Source of the DNA: a virus
IMG/VR virus record: IMGVR_UViG_3300032282_002415
Location: 1-64,000 of that record
Reading direction: 5' to 3' (one strand)
DNA: 64,000 bases
Both the position numbers and the translations under genes were made by a program. Position 1 is the first letter of the stretch; each line of letters begins with the position of its first letter. The notes beneath the pieces were generated by a model, which did no database searches, was not told the origin of the DNA, and saw only the letters and a list, made by a program, of their open reading frames with translations. This document shows positions 38,770 to 48,012 of this stretch, piece by piece.

Positions 38770-40464
38770 TTACTGTGTAATTCCGCCAGAGGCAGTAATT
38801 GTTATTGTTCCAGCTTTTGGAATTTCATTTGTGTTACAGATAATTGAATTGACTCCAATTACTGATAATGCTGCCCCTGTGGTAGAAGAAGACCCGCCAC
38901 AATTTGCAGATAAAGTAATAGTACTTGCTCCACTATTTATTGCTGAAATAGTAGTACCAGCAGGAATAGTTACAGTTCCTCCAGTTACAGCAATTTGTTG
39001 ACCAACTTGAAGGCTAGTAAAATTTGAAACATTTGCAATAGTAGGGCTCCCAGAAGTTATATTTCCAGTAAACACTGAGCTAGAGCGACGTAATAAAGTA
39101 ACTTCTGAATACGAAATTCCATCTACTGTAGATAAGGCTGCTAATAAATATTGAATAACAAATTCTTCAGCAAACACTGTGCTATCAAAATCAAGAAGCG
39201 TTCTAACTACCGAATCGGCTGCTGTAGAAATTACAGGTTGACGATACTGTGGAAGAAGGTTTATTGTTACTGATACGTCAATTGGCACATAAGTTGGCTC
39301 AACAATAGTAATAGTAGTAGTTGCTGGAGCTTTATCTGTTAAAAAAGTAAGGAGGATATCAGCAACAGCATTAAATCTATCTGAAGGGTCTCCGTTACCA
39401 TCTACGCCAGGAGTTCCAAGCTGCGCATCTCCTGTAGGAGCCATATAGATAGTAATATTGTTAAAAGAAGTGGCGTCAGCAACCGCTTTTGCTACTTCGT
39501 TTAATTGAATTGCTAAAGCAGCGTAATCTTTTAAAGAAACTGCTCTGTTTAATGCGGTAAGGGCGTAAGGAGCGTTATAACGGATGCTGTCGGTAGACTC
39601 TGCATCATACCCGCCAAAAGCTGCGTTAAGGTTGTCACAGCGAACTGTTCCAACAACTGTGTCACTTAAAATATATCTTAGTGTTCCTGGACCAACATTT
39701 CCATAAGCGCCACCGCCAACACGATAAGTAACTACTATGGGACCAATTGGAGGGATACGACCACTGATATTGTCGCCAAAATTAATAGTAGAAATTCCAT
39801 CAGCATCAGTAGACACTGTATACACAGGGTCATTTGCATTTGAATCAATCAAGTACTCGACACGGGTATACACAACACCATTAGCAACAACATACGTACT
39901 GTCATTAATTAATGGGCTTCTAGATAAAGAAAATGATTGATAAGCATTTCCCGTAGAAGTTCCAACAGGTTCCTCAGCAACAGTTTCACCCTGTGTTGCA
40001 AATACTGTTGCAGGGCCTGGTGTAGCGCCTGTTGCAGCTGGAACTTCAATTTCCTCATCTGTTTCAAAGATTATCTGTGTAGTAATTCCGTTTACTGTGG
40101 TAGTAGTTGCCACTTCAGTTAAAGCAGGAACTACTACAGCTTCGTCTCCAAAATTTGAAAACGTTAACAAAGCTTTTGCTGGCCCACCCATGCTTGGTGA
40201 ATATCCTAATAATTCAGCGATAGAAAGCACAGAACTGCGTTGAGTTGCGGTACTTATAAAGCCTTCATTAGCGGCTCTGTCAATATAATAATTAAGCATG
40301 TCTCCCATATAGGCAAACAGTTCAATTAAAGTAATACCAAAGTCTGAAGCGTCTGTATTAGTCCATTCAGGCAAAAAAATGGGAATTAACGCCATAATGT
40401 CATCACGAATAGCCGAGTAATCTCGGGATGTAAAGTCTACTTGAGGAACATAGTTAGACGCCAT
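38770..40464 (-). CDS. Baseplate J-like protein, 564 aa
   Basis: The family fold is recognised from the N-terminal ALIPIFLPEWTNTDASDFG and LIELFAYMGDMLNYYIDRAANE, and from GGAYGNVGPG and YDAESTDSIRYNAP near the middle. Baseplate J joins the wedge in contractile tails (P2 gpJ, T4 gp6-like). An extra Ser/Thr/Gly-rich beta module near residues 465-540 (GNITSGSPTIANVSN) may be an inserted surface domain. Confidence 0.9.
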   Translation of the reverse strand: MASNYVPQVDFTSRDYSAIRDDIMALIPIFLPEWTNTDASDFGITLIELFAYMGDMLNYYIDRAANEGFISTATQRSSVLSIAELLGYSPSMGGPAKALLTFSNFGDEAVVVPALTEVATTTTVNGITTQIIFETDEEIEVPAATGATPGPATVFATQGETVAEEPVGTSTGNAYQSFSLSRSPLINDSTYVVANGVVYTRVEYLIDSNANDPVYTVSTDADGISTINFGDNISGRIPPIGPIVVTYRVGGGAYGNVGPGTLRYILSDTVVGTVRCDNLNAAFGGYDAESTDSIRYNAPYALTALNRAVSLKDYAALAIQLNEVAKAVADATSFNNITIYMAPTGDAQLGTPGVDGNGDPSDRFNAVADILLTFLTDKAPATTTITIVEPTYVPIDVSVTINLLPQYRQPVISTAADSVVRTLLDFDSTVFAEEFVIQYLLAALSTVDGISYSEVTLLRRSSSVFTGNITSGSPTIANVSNFTSLQVGQQIAVTGGTVTIPAGTTISAINSGASTITLSANCGGSSSTTGAALSVIGVNSIICNTNEIPKAGTITITASGGITQ

Positions 40465-40859
40465 TAGTACTCCTGAATAATATCGCCAGAACGGGAAATA
40501 TAGCCTGTTCTTAAGGTAACTTCGTCGTTATCCTGATTGGGCAACGCATAGTAAATTGTAACGTTTAGGGTACCTAATTGAGGGTCCATAACTACAGACA
40601 CTTTACCCAATTTTAATTCTGGCAAAAAAGACACAAATATGTTGCTTACTTGTCCTTGAATAATAGCGCCAGCCTCATCAGGGTTTTCAAATACAGCTGA
40701 TTTAACAGTGCCCCCGTATCTAGGTCTAAAAACTCGTTCGCCAAACTGAGTCATAACGGCTGCAATTACACGGCTCTGCCATATTTTTTTAGGGTCACTA
40801 GAAGAATATATAGACCCCGATTCGTCTATAGAAAACGGCAAAACTATTGCTCTTTCCAT
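40464..40859 (-). CDS. Baseplate wedge protein gp25/gpW-like, 131 aa
   Basis: The family signature is present: KIWQSRVIAAVMTQFGERVFRPRYG near the N-terminus and a C-terminal beta sheet (GKVSVVMDPQLGTLNVTI). It forms the wedge core that initiates sheath polymerisation in contractile tails. Overlap with the J-like gene (TAATG) fits co-assembly. Confidence 0.88.
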   Translation of the reverse strand: MERAIVLPFSIDESGSIYSSSDPKKIWQSRVIAAVMTQFGERVFRPRYGGTVKSAVFENPDEAGAIIQGQVSNIFVSFLPELKLGKVSVVMDPQLGTLNVTIYYALPNQDNDEVTLRTGYISRSGDIIQEY

Positions 40860-41213
40860 TTAATACACTCCTATCCATACTGGAAAATTAGGGTCTCCAC
40901 CCTCAAACATTACCCACACTCCTTGGTTTAAGTCTGGTATTTGTTTAGGCTTTTCATAAACTAATGCGTGGGTATGTGACATACCATGCGTATGTGCGGG
41001 CGTTCCCGAACTACTGGTATTACTAGATGAGCTTGCCTCAGTAACATTTTGTGCTCCATTAATTACCACAGGTAAACAAGGAGATGCCCAATTAGTTACA
41101 TTAGTATGTAATACTTGTGGGACTTTTAATCTAATTCTATTTTTACTTTGTGGGTCTGCGTTATCTACGCAGACTCCTCTGTAAATTCCGTAAAAAACAT
41201 GATTATCTGACAT
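40860..41213 (-). CDS. Baseplate spike protein with OB-fold (gpV/gp5-type), 117 aa
   Basis: ATG 41213 follows GGCGGC and avoids the long overlap of an upstream in-frame start. The OB-fold start (YRGVCVDNADPQSKNRIRLKVPQV) and ASPCLPV...GVWVMFEGGDPNFPVWIG match spike N-terminal domains. A Ser/His-rich insert (PAHTHGMSHTH) separates the strands. It sits at the tail tip and punctures the cell envelope. It is short, so a long beta-helix spike tip is absent here. Confidence 0.8.
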   Translation of the reverse strand: MSDNHVFYGIYRGVCVDNADPQSKNRIRLKVPQVLHTNVTNWASPCLPVVINGAQNVTEASSSSNTSSSGTPAHTHGMSHTHALVYEKPKQIPDLNQGVWVMFEGGDPNFPVWIGVY

Positions 41214-42522
41214 TTTGTGCCGCCAATTTATACAAAACATACGAAGGTCGTCTGGGGTCAACAGCCTCTGAAGTCTTTAAGTTTCTTCCAGAGCCTGTCC
41301 AATTATAACTAGCTTCTCCCTTTACTGGAACTTTAGTTATATTTTTTGCTTGAGAAAAATGAGCCGCGTTCCCCTTTTTTACTCCAGTTCCCTTTTTACT
41401 CAATGTTGTTTTTGGAGCAATATTTTTTTGCCGTACTCCAGGAGATATTACTCTAGTAACTTTTTCATCAGGAGCAGATACTGTTTTGTTATCAGTCCAA
41501 GTAGCAGCAAGTCCTAAAGAGTCTGTTCCTACAACCGCTTTTGTAGTAAACATTTGCTCTTCAACTGTGTGCTCTACCGACAAAATTGTCCAAAAACCAG
41601 AATAGTTAGGCCCTACTCCATCTAAAAATAATGGAGAATCTGGTAAAAGTTTAGGGTTTCCTGGCAAGTGCACTTCGCCACGATATGCGTATCTAGTTCT
41701 TTCTATAGCTGCTTTAGCCTCATATCTAGATGTTTGAAAAGTAGGCGCAACTGTTTTAGTGGCGTAAGAGTCAAATACTGGAGGGTTTGATTTTTTGCGA
41801 GTTGATTTTATAGGTGTTTGGTCTGCATTGACATGAGCAGCCCCTGTATTACCATCCACACCACCAATAGAAATTGTATTTTTTTGCGCATCAGCGAACG
41901 GAATAGATTCTCCAATTAACGGCTTAAATGAATAAATGCCAGTTGATTTAGACTCTAATCCACCTAACGCATAATAGTTAGCTTGTTGACGAGACTCTGT
42001 AAAGTCTTGAGTAAGCGGTTGAAATATTAAAGTTGTATTGTCTGCTTTAAAGGAGTAACCCGATTGCTTAGCTAATTTAACTAATAATTCCCAATCAGAC
42101 ATTCCAGCCTGAGAAATCTGTGGATAAACACGTGGATGAGGAGTAGCTATGTAAGAAAACTTATGCTTCTTAGCAATATCTGCGACAACAGCGTCTGCCG
42201 TTACATTTGTCCATACTTTTTGTCCTTGTTGCTTAAGGACATAAGAGGCGCCAATCACAGTTACTTCTACATAGTTTTTACTTGGTGATAAATCTGGCTG
42301 AATGTGATGTATGTAGCCATTAAATTCTCTAGAACTGTGTAGTCCACTTACTATAACGGAAATAGGAGTTCCAGAAGATACAGAATCTGAAGGGACGGCC
42401 CAGTTTAAAAAGTAAATGGTGGCTAATTCATGCTCGTACCTAGCATGGGTATGCGTGTATTCATACGCTCTATGTAAAGGCACATCAAGTGTAGGAAAAT
42501 TTATATCTAAATAACTAAACAC
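41203..42522 (-). CDS. Baseplate hub (gpD/gp27-like), 439 aa
   Basis: The domain order matches late control gene D/hub proteins: an N-terminal beta domain (LATIYFLNWAV, SVIVSGLHSSREFNGYI), then DAVVADIAKKHKFSYIATPH, the typical SDWELLVKLAKQSGYSF and TLIFQPL strands. The C-terminal 150 residues are basic and low in hydrophobicity (KKGTGVKKGNAAH). The hub holds the spike and joins the tube. Confidence 0.85.
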   Translation of the reverse strand: MFSYLDINFPTLDVPLHRAYEYTHTHARYEHELATIYFLNWAVPSDSVSSGTPISVIVSGLHSSREFNGYIHHIQPDLSPSKNYVEVTVIGASYVLKQQGQKVWTNVTADAVVADIAKKHKFSYIATPHPRVYPQISQAGMSDWELLVKLAKQSGYSFKADNTTLIFQPLTQDFTESRQQANYYALGGLESKSTGIYSFKPLIGESIPFADAQKNTISIGGVDGNTGAAHVNADQTPIKSTRKKSNPPVFDSYATKTVAPTFQTSRYEAKAAIERTRYAYRGEVHLPGNPKLLPDSPLFLDGVGPNYSGFWTILSVEHTVEEQMFTTKAVVGTDSLGLAATWTDNKTVSAPDEKVTRVISPGVRQKNIAPKTTLSKKGTGVKKGNAAHFSQAKNITKVPVKGEASYNWTGSGRNLKTSEAVDPRRPSYVLYKLAAQNVR

Positions 42523-42793
42523 GTGGGATTCTCAGCACAGTTCCTGGGACTATATTAGTAAAGTCAGATACTTCTGGGTTGTGCTCTACAATTAACCACC
42601 AAAGGTCTGAACGGTTATAGTATTTAAAAGACAGCGCATCTAACCGTTCCCCTTGAGAATACACATGGTCAGTCCAACTTCGTGTTCCAGGAGTAGCAAA
42701 CTCGTAGAATACAATAGGAAATTGACTGGTGTTAACATCAAAAGAAATATAATCAATAAGTTGAGTGTAATAACGAGAGTTTTGGTAAATCAT
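42515..42793 (-). CDS. LysM-domain tail tube initiator protein, 92 aa
   Basis: The C-terminal half shows a LysM motif: DHVYSQGERLDALSFKYYNRSDLWWLIVEHN followed by VPGTVLRIP. Phage proteins of this type (gp53-like or P2 gpX-like) bind the hub and initiate the tail tube. The N-terminal 40 residues are beta-rich. It overlaps neighbours by 4-8 bases. Confidence 0.88.
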   Translation of the reverse strand: MIYQNSRYYTQLIDYISFDVNTSQFPIVFYEFATPGTRSWTDHVYSQGERLDALSFKYYNRSDLWWLIVEHNPEVSDFTNIVPGTVLRIPRV

Positions 42794-44040
42794 GGGGTGG
42801 TTGCTCCCTTTGGTACTGTGCTACCTGCAACACCAGAAGTTGTGTATCCAGTTCCAGCGCGTAGGTCTATGGAGATGCTTACGTCTGTACGAATAGGTAT
42901 CATTTCTCTTGTAAAAGCAAGATGAGTAACGTCAACACTGCTAATAATTCCTAAATATTTTTGAGGCCCTAAATCCAAACGAACTAAGGTAGGTCGCAAG
43001 TATCCAATTTCAGAAGTATCTTGTCCTAATTTATTAAAACCATCTCCATTAATACTTCTATATAAATACTCTAAGTCTGCAGCGGTTCCGTATAGATATA
43101 AATCTCTAATTTTTGAGTTTATATTAGCGGCAAAATCTACTCCGCTAAATACTGGGCCACCAGAAGAGTAATAACTATAAAGAGAAGATACGTCAGCGTC
43201 TATATTTGCAAAAGATTTTTCATTTTGTACACCAAAACCAAAGTTATTAGCTTTAAAACTAGCAAAGTCATTTGTTCTATCTAATCTTAGAGTGAATCTA
43301 ATAGTAGAGTTAGCTGCAACAAAACCTGTTAAACCTGATGTAGCGTCAGTTTCACTTGGAGTAATGTTCGTGTTTACTGAGGTGTTTTGGCTAAATGTCT
43401 CAGGATTCCACATAAACTGAAACCCATAACGAGCTTTTGCAGCATTACCGCCTTTAACTTGTAAAGTTTTGTCGGTAGCATTTCCAGTTACTTGAACATC
43501 TGGACCAACGTAACCTTGTCCAAAAAATATTTTTCCACGACGAGACCCGTGTGAATTAGGCTTTACTTTTGAGTTTTCAGAGTTAACAACGCCTGGGTCT
43601 ATAGGAAGACTCCAAGTGTGGGGGGGAAGGTTCCACTTATAGGTTGAATCTGGCTCAATAACGACAGGAGTTGGGGGCTCAGCTGGTGGAGGCGGAGGCG
43701 TTGGTTTAGTTACATTTTTTGGCGGAGTTTTAATAACATCCCATAATTTTGGAAGGCCTTTAAAGTCTTTTGGTATAGGACGATTTATAAGCATAGTATA
43801 AAATTTACTGCTCATATAACTTTTGTTTACATCATTTTTACCTGGCTTTACACCTGGAAGTTTAGGAAATTTTTTATCGTAAACTAGGCCATCAGGAGTT
43901 TGAATAAAACGGTCTGAAGCAGCATTAACAGGGTGACCATACTTATCTGCAAGTTGCAGCGTGATTGTATTGTATCTAGTGGCAGTGTAAGAAGCGCTTC
44001 TGTTTGCTGCAGCGCTAGTAGTTGGTTTATTTACAGCCAT
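42790..44040 (-). CDS. Tail/baseplate structural protein, 416 aa
   Basis: A Pro-rich linker (about 105-130, KPTPPPPPAEPPTP) separates a basic N-terminus from a beta-rich C-terminal domain (SGLTGFVAANSTIRFTLRLDR, LRPTLVRLDLG). Position between the LysM and tape measure genes suggests a hub or tape-end protein, comparable to T4 gp48/gp54, though sequence identity is not established. Confidence 0.6.
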   Translation of the reverse strand: MAVNKPTTSAAANRSASYTATRYNTITLQLADKYGHPVNAASDRFIQTPDGLVYDKKFPKLPGVKPGKNDVNKSYMSSKFYTMLINRPIPKDFKGLPKLWDVIKTPPKNVTKPTPPPPPAEPPTPVVIEPDSTYKWNLPPHTWSLPIDPGVVNSENSKVKPNSHGSRRGKIFFGQGYVGPDVQVTGNATDKTLQVKGGNAAKARYGFQFMWNPETFSQNTSVNTNITPSETDATSGLTGFVAANSTIRFTLRLDRTNDFASFKANNFGFGVQNEKSFANIDADVSSLYSYYSSGGPVFSGVDFAANINSKIRDLYLYGTAADLEYLYRSINGDGFNKLGQDTSEIGYLRPTLVRLDLGPQKYLGIISSVDVTHLAFTREMIPIRTDVSISIDLRAGTGYTTSGVAGSTVPKGATTP

Positions 44041-46418
44041 TATTTGTTAACCACCTTTGATGATATACCAATTTTGCTAAGTTCTTCTTTGACTGCTTTA
44101 CCAATTTCTTTAGCAGATACTTGAGCGCCTTTAGTATCTACAGTAATTGTAACACCACCATAGTTAACAACATTTGGAGTAGATGAGGAATGAGTTTCTA
44201 ATTGGCCCGTTTTTTGATTGATAACTAAAAATTGTTGGGCAGAAGAGTTTGTGTTGGAGCTATAAGCAGAACCAGTAGATGCACCTTGTCCAAGACCAGA
44301 ACCAGATACGGCTCCGCCAGACATAGCTGACTCTGGGGAATATCCAACTAGGTCTCCAGCGGCAAAAAGGTTATTACCAGCGCCTAATGTGTTTGCGTTA
44401 ATCCCACCTCCATCAACACCACCTGTTTTGTTTTCAGTGCTTTGTGGGTCATTAAGGTTTGGAAGGCTGCTAGTTCCAGTAACACCATTAAGAACACGGG
44501 AACAGCTAGTTACATTTTCTAAGTTAACACCGACTCGTTGAACATTTCCACCAGTTCGTGGAGCTTCAATCATAATTCCGTTACCTACATAAAGGGCAAC
44601 GTGATGAGCAGGGTCTCCCCAAAATAATAAGTCTCCTGGTTGAGCGTCTTTTGGGTTAATTTTAATGCCGCATTTTTGTTGTTCGTGAGCAGTTCTAGGA
44701 AGAATAACACCAGATTTAGACATTACGTAACGAACAAATGAAGAGCAGTCAAAGCCTACAGTTTTAGCGCCTCTACCAGTACCGCTTGTAGGACCTTGGT
44801 TATTTCCACCGCCCCAAGAATAAGGAACACCTAATTGTGACTCAGCAGTAGCTAGTACAGAACCTGATGCTCGCCCAGTGCTTGGTGCAGGAGTACTTGA
44901 TGCTTCAGAGCCTTGAGTTCCGTATGCGTCACCACCACCAGAGATTAAGTCTCCGCCGTGAGTTATAAGCCCCCAGCCAGTACCAAGTAAAGCTCCAATA
45001 CCTGTACCAACTCCTGGAATAAAGCTTCCAAGAGCCGCCCCAGTTAAAGCACTTGAGCCAATACTAGCTGCAGCTTTACCTCTAGTTCTGGTAGAGGAAC
45101 CTACTTTATCGCCAAATAATTTATCTAATCCCATTGCAGCTAAAATTGCAGCAATTGACCCTAAGCCTAATTTTGCCCCTACTCCCATGCCAGGTTTAGC
45201 ACCAGCAACAGGCGCCTTGCCTCCAGCAACTGTAGTTCCGCCAGCACCGCCAAATTTACCTGCCATAAAACCAGCAAATTGACCAACAGCTTGTGCTACT
45301 AGAGCAGCCATTGCAATACCAGCTTGACCTAAATGGTCGGCGCTAATTGTTTCCGCTTTAGCAATTTGTTTCAAGGCATACGCGGCTTTATCTGAAGTTT
45401 TAATTAAATTAGCAAATCCGTCGTTTAATTTTGTAAGTAACTTAGCACCTTCAATAAAACCTTCTGACATGGCAGGGGCTGCAGCAGAAGTTAAACCAAA
45501 TTTAGATGCGTTTAACTCACTTTGAGCATTTGAGGCTGCAGTTATTTGACCAGATTTAGTTAAGCTAGCCTTACTTAAATCCCCACCACCAGAGTATTGA
45601 AGGGCAGCTCCTTGTAAAGCGCCTCTAAGGGTTGAATCTCCACCAGCAACAAAATCCATAAAGTTAGCAAGACCATTACCAGACTGCATACCAATAGCAA
45701 TATCTTGTTTAGTAAGCTTTTTACCAGATTGTTGTTGAGCAAAATTATAAATATCTTTAAAAATTTCAGATGGACTACGCATAGTACCTTGAGCGTTACG
45801 AACGTTGATACCAAACATACGAAGTCTATTTACAGAAGCACCGCTATTTAAAGCAGTAGTAGCCTGCATTGCGCTACTCATACTTCCAGTTAAGTTTGAT
45901 ACTTGAGCAACTCCACCTAAAACTCGATTATATCCAGGCATACCTGGAAGTAACCCAGCTTGAGTTCCTTGAGAGACTGCTTGAATAGCGTCGTATGGGC
46001 TATCTGTTGTTCCGCCCATCATTGCGCCACGAACAGCAGAGGTTACATTTCCTTGGAAACCAGAAAATCTAGCTTGAGAAGTAAGAAGTTGAGTGTTAAG
46101 AGTTTCTTGTAAACCAGGAGCTGCCTGAGCAGCAACACCTACAGCACCTAAAGCAAAAGATGCAACAGATTTAACACCTTGCACAAATCCACTAAAGCTG
46201 CCTTTAGTAGTTAGATTTCCACCACCGCCATTAGCAGTGGCATTACCTCCGCCAGCAGTCCCTCCACCAGCACCACCAATATTTAAACTTTTGGCAATTT
46301 CATTAGATAATTTTAAAGTTTTTTCTAAGGTGGCATTAAACTTTTCCATATAGGCAGTAGAGTTCAAAATATTTTGAGACACGGAAGAGCTAGTGTTGTT
46401 AGGGTCTTTAGTTACCAT
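44040..46418 (-). CDS. Tape measure protein with NlpC/P60 peptidase domain, 792 aa
   Basis: Residues 1-500 are helical and Gly/Ala-rich with hydrophobic stretches, as expected for a tape measure. Residues 518-646 form an NlpC/P60 domain: catalytic Cys558 (FDCSSF), His606 (HHVALYVG) and the SWGGG motif near 534. The domain cleaves peptidoglycan peptides during DNA entry. The tape part is short, consistent with a short tail, if length scales as usual. ATG 46418. Confidence 0.85.
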   Translation of the reverse strand: MVTKDPNNTSSSVSQNILNSTAYMEKFNATLEKTLKLSNEIAKSLNIGGAGGGTAGGGNATANGGGGNLTTKGSFSGFVQGVKSVASFALGAVGVAAQAAPGLQETLNTQLLTSQARFSGFQGNVTSAVRGAMMGGTTDSPYDAIQAVSQGTQAGLLPGMPGYNRVLGGVAQVSNLTGSMSSAMQATTALNSGASVNRLRMFGINVRNAQGTMRSPSEIFKDIYNFAQQQSGKKLTKQDIAIGMQSGNGLANFMDFVAGGDSTLRGALQGAALQYSGGGDLSKASLTKSGQITAASNAQSELNASKFGLTSAAAPAMSEGFIEGAKLLTKLNDGFANLIKTSDKAAYALKQIAKAETISADHLGQAGIAMAALVAQAVGQFAGFMAGKFGGAGGTTVAGGKAPVAGAKPGMGVGAKLGLGSIAAILAAMGLDKLFGDKVGSSTRTRGKAAASIGSSALTGAALGSFIPGVGTGIGALLGTGWGLITHGGDLISGGGDAYGTQGSEASSTPAPSTGRASGSVLATAESQLGVPYSWGGGNNQGPTSGTGRGAKTVGFDCSSFVRYVMSKSGVILPRTAHEQQKCGIKINPKDAQPGDLLFWGDPAHHVALYVGNGIMIEAPRTGGNVQRVGVNLENVTSCSRVLNGVTGTSSLPNLNDPQSTENKTGGVDGGGINANTLGAGNNLFAAGDLVGYSPESAMSGGAVSGSGLGQGASTGSAYSSNTNSSAQQFLVINQKTGQLETHSSSTPNVVNYGGVTITVDTKGAQVSAKEIGKAVKEELSKIGISSKVVNK

Positions 46419-46421
46419 ACG

Positions 46422-46577
46422 CTATCCCTTCGTTGGATATCTCAAGGCTCTTTCAAGCCAGTTACTTCGTTCTCTATAAGACATTGTGCGTATATCGTTC
46501 AATGTCCAACCTGAAAATGCTCGAGTTAATGCTTCGTATTGGTCCAATAAGTATTCGTAATCTGATTCGCTATAAGC
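46422..46577 (-). CDS. Frameshift extension of the tail assembly chaperone, 51 aa
   Basis: This reading frame has no ATG, GTG or credible TTG start and no ribosome-binding site, and it opens only after a TAA at about 46595. It continues beyond the stop of the chaperone gene. A +1 slip at UUU-C (46581-46578) would join ...SLF to AYSESDYEY... The extension is helical and charged (YRERSNWLERALRYP) and stops at 46424-46422, four bases before the tape measure start. Programmed frameshifting is general in tail chaperones; a +1 shift is less common than -1. Confidence 0.6.
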   Translation of the reverse strand, partial: AYSESDYEYLLDQYEALTRAFSGWTLNDIRTMSYRERSNWLERALRYPTKG

Positions 46578-47364
46578 GAAACAAAGACATAAGACTTAGC
46601 GGAGTAGGTACTGCCTCTCCACATGCCTCACAATCTTTAACCACCTCCCCAAGGCGTGGGCCTGGGTTCTTTTCTAAAATCTCATCTACAAGCTTTTCAC
46701 GGTCTCCCATGCCTAGCTTTAATACTGTTGACGCTCCCATAGAAGTGGTGCCGTTTACAGATACAACACATCCTGCTAAAAGTATGGTGTTCATTTCTGC
46801 GCTGGTCTTATCAATGTTTTCCATCAGCTTGCGCTGTACATCTCCAGTTGGAAGAGTCACATTTACCAAGCCCGCTTTTACTTCTATAGTCCAATTACGG
46901 TCTTCAATTGGATTAGTAAGTTCTTTTACAAGCACATCTTTAGTTAAATCAATTTTTACATCTTGAGTAGAATTGCAACTTTGGCATACCGCTGTGTAGT
47001 CAATAATTTCGCCAAAAGTTACTTTTCTAATACCAATCATAATTGCATCACGGTCTGCAGATAATAAATCATCAAACGCGTCTCTAGTAACAGGTTCACC
47101 ACCAATACTTGCTAGACCTTTTTGCAAAATAGTATTTAATGCTCTACCAATAGAACCAGACTTAGCAATTGCTTCTTCGTCTAATCCTGTTAGCTCTTTA
47201 ACCTCTGCATATTTAGCCAGCGAACCGCCTGGAGAGATATACCCTCCAGGCAAGTCCACATGGTTATTAGTTGGGGCTAAGGTCTTAATTTTTACTGGTT
47301 CTTCTTTTAGTGCTTCATTTATTGCAGCATTTACTAACTTTGGGTCAGTAGTTAATTCAGTCAC
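46570..47364 (-). CDS. Tail assembly chaperone/baseplate gp26-like protein, 264 aa
   Basis: The protein lies directly upstream of the tape measure, the chaperone position. It has a helical N-terminus, a zinc-type CQSCN near residue 132 and CEACG near 249. The sequence resembles T4 gp26-like baseplate/tail assembly proteins. The final residues (MSLFRL) contain the candidate frameshift site. It ends at TAG 46572-46570. Confidence 0.75.
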   Translation of the reverse strand: MTELTTDPKLVNAAINEALKEEPVKIKTLAPTNNHVDLPGGYISPGGSLAKYAEVKELTGLDEEAIAKSGSIGRALNTILQKGLASIGGEPVTRDAFDDLLSADRDAIMIGIRKVTFGEIIDYTAVCQSCNSTQDVKIDLTKDVLVKELTNPIEDRNWTIEVKAGLVNVTLPTGDVQRKLMENIDKTSAEMNTILLAGCVVSVNGTTSMGASTVLKLGMGDREKLVDEILEKNPGPRLGEVVKDCEACGEAVPTPLSLMSLFRL

Positions 47365-47397
47365 GATTTATTCTCCTTTAATTAATACGAGTAGGGT

Positions 47398-48000
47398 TTA
47401 AATTCCGCCTTCAGATTTGGTTAAGTCTTTTCCATTTGCCATAAAGCCAACTGATAGTCCTTCGTGTACCAAAGTCATTTGTTCAAATAAAATGTTTTGG
47501 TCACCAGCATTTAAGTCGGAGTATTGAAGTGTAGTAATCCATGCGTTATGGATGCGGAAGTGCATCTTGGCATAGGTTACTAAATCATCGGTATCTGCAA
47601 TATTGGCAGGGTGGTCGATAACGTAAATATCTACATCGCAGCGGAAGTCTTTTCCATTTGCATCAGATAAAGCAACTCCTTCGCCAGTTGCCGCAGCAAA
47701 TAGGCGACGCATCCACTTTAATCCTTGCTTATTTCCTACCAAAGTTCCACGCTGTAAAGTTACAGGAGAAAATGTAGTCATACCTGGAATTTGGTGAATA
47801 GTGGTGTTGTAGCCACCTTCACGATATGGAATTGACTGAGTATTAATAGCAAGACCAGTAACACTGGTAAAGCCACCAATTACTGTGGTCAAATCAGTTA
47901 CAGCGGTTCCTCCTTGTGATGTGCTAAAAACTACATAAAACTTAAAGTTACGTAGCGGGACTGTCGCAATTGACGAGAAACGGTCTATATTTGTTGCCTT
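47398..48000 (-). CDS. Tail tube protein, about 200 aa, without a canonical start codon
   Basis: The T4 gp19-like tail tube signature is split: the strand PLRNFKFYVVF with GGTAV lies upstream of a TTG (47892) where a simple ORF would start, while GGFTSVTGL, YREGG, IPG and LQRGT follow. The full domain therefore begins near 48000, right after a TAA. The first codon at the spacing expected from the GGAG ribosome-binding site is AAG (48000-47998) followed by GCA ACA; an ATA at 47988 is the other candidate. A sequencing error (ATG to AAG) is possible. Confidence 0.85.
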   Translation of the reverse strand, partial: KATNIDRFSSIATVPLRNFKFYVVFSTSQGGTAVTDLTTVIGGFTSVTGLAINTQSIPYREGGYNTTIHQIPGMTTFSPVTLQRGTLVGNKQGLKWMRRLFAAATGEGVALSDANGKDFRCDVDIYVIDHPANIADTDDLVTYAKMHFRIHNAWITTLQYSDLNAGDQNILFEQMTLVHEGLSVGFMANGKDLTKSEGGI

Positions 48001-48012
48001 TTATTGGGCTCC

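Noticed and set aside
42119-42127. Further DnaA-box-like 9-mer (TGTGGATAA).
   Set aside because: It lies inside the hub gene as an isolated copy without a partner, so chance is sufficient.
46433-46966. A 177-codon plus-strand frame opposite the chaperone gene.
   Set aside because: It is the reverse complement of the well-supported chaperone gene, has unusual Ser/Thr-rich composition and no ribosome-binding site.
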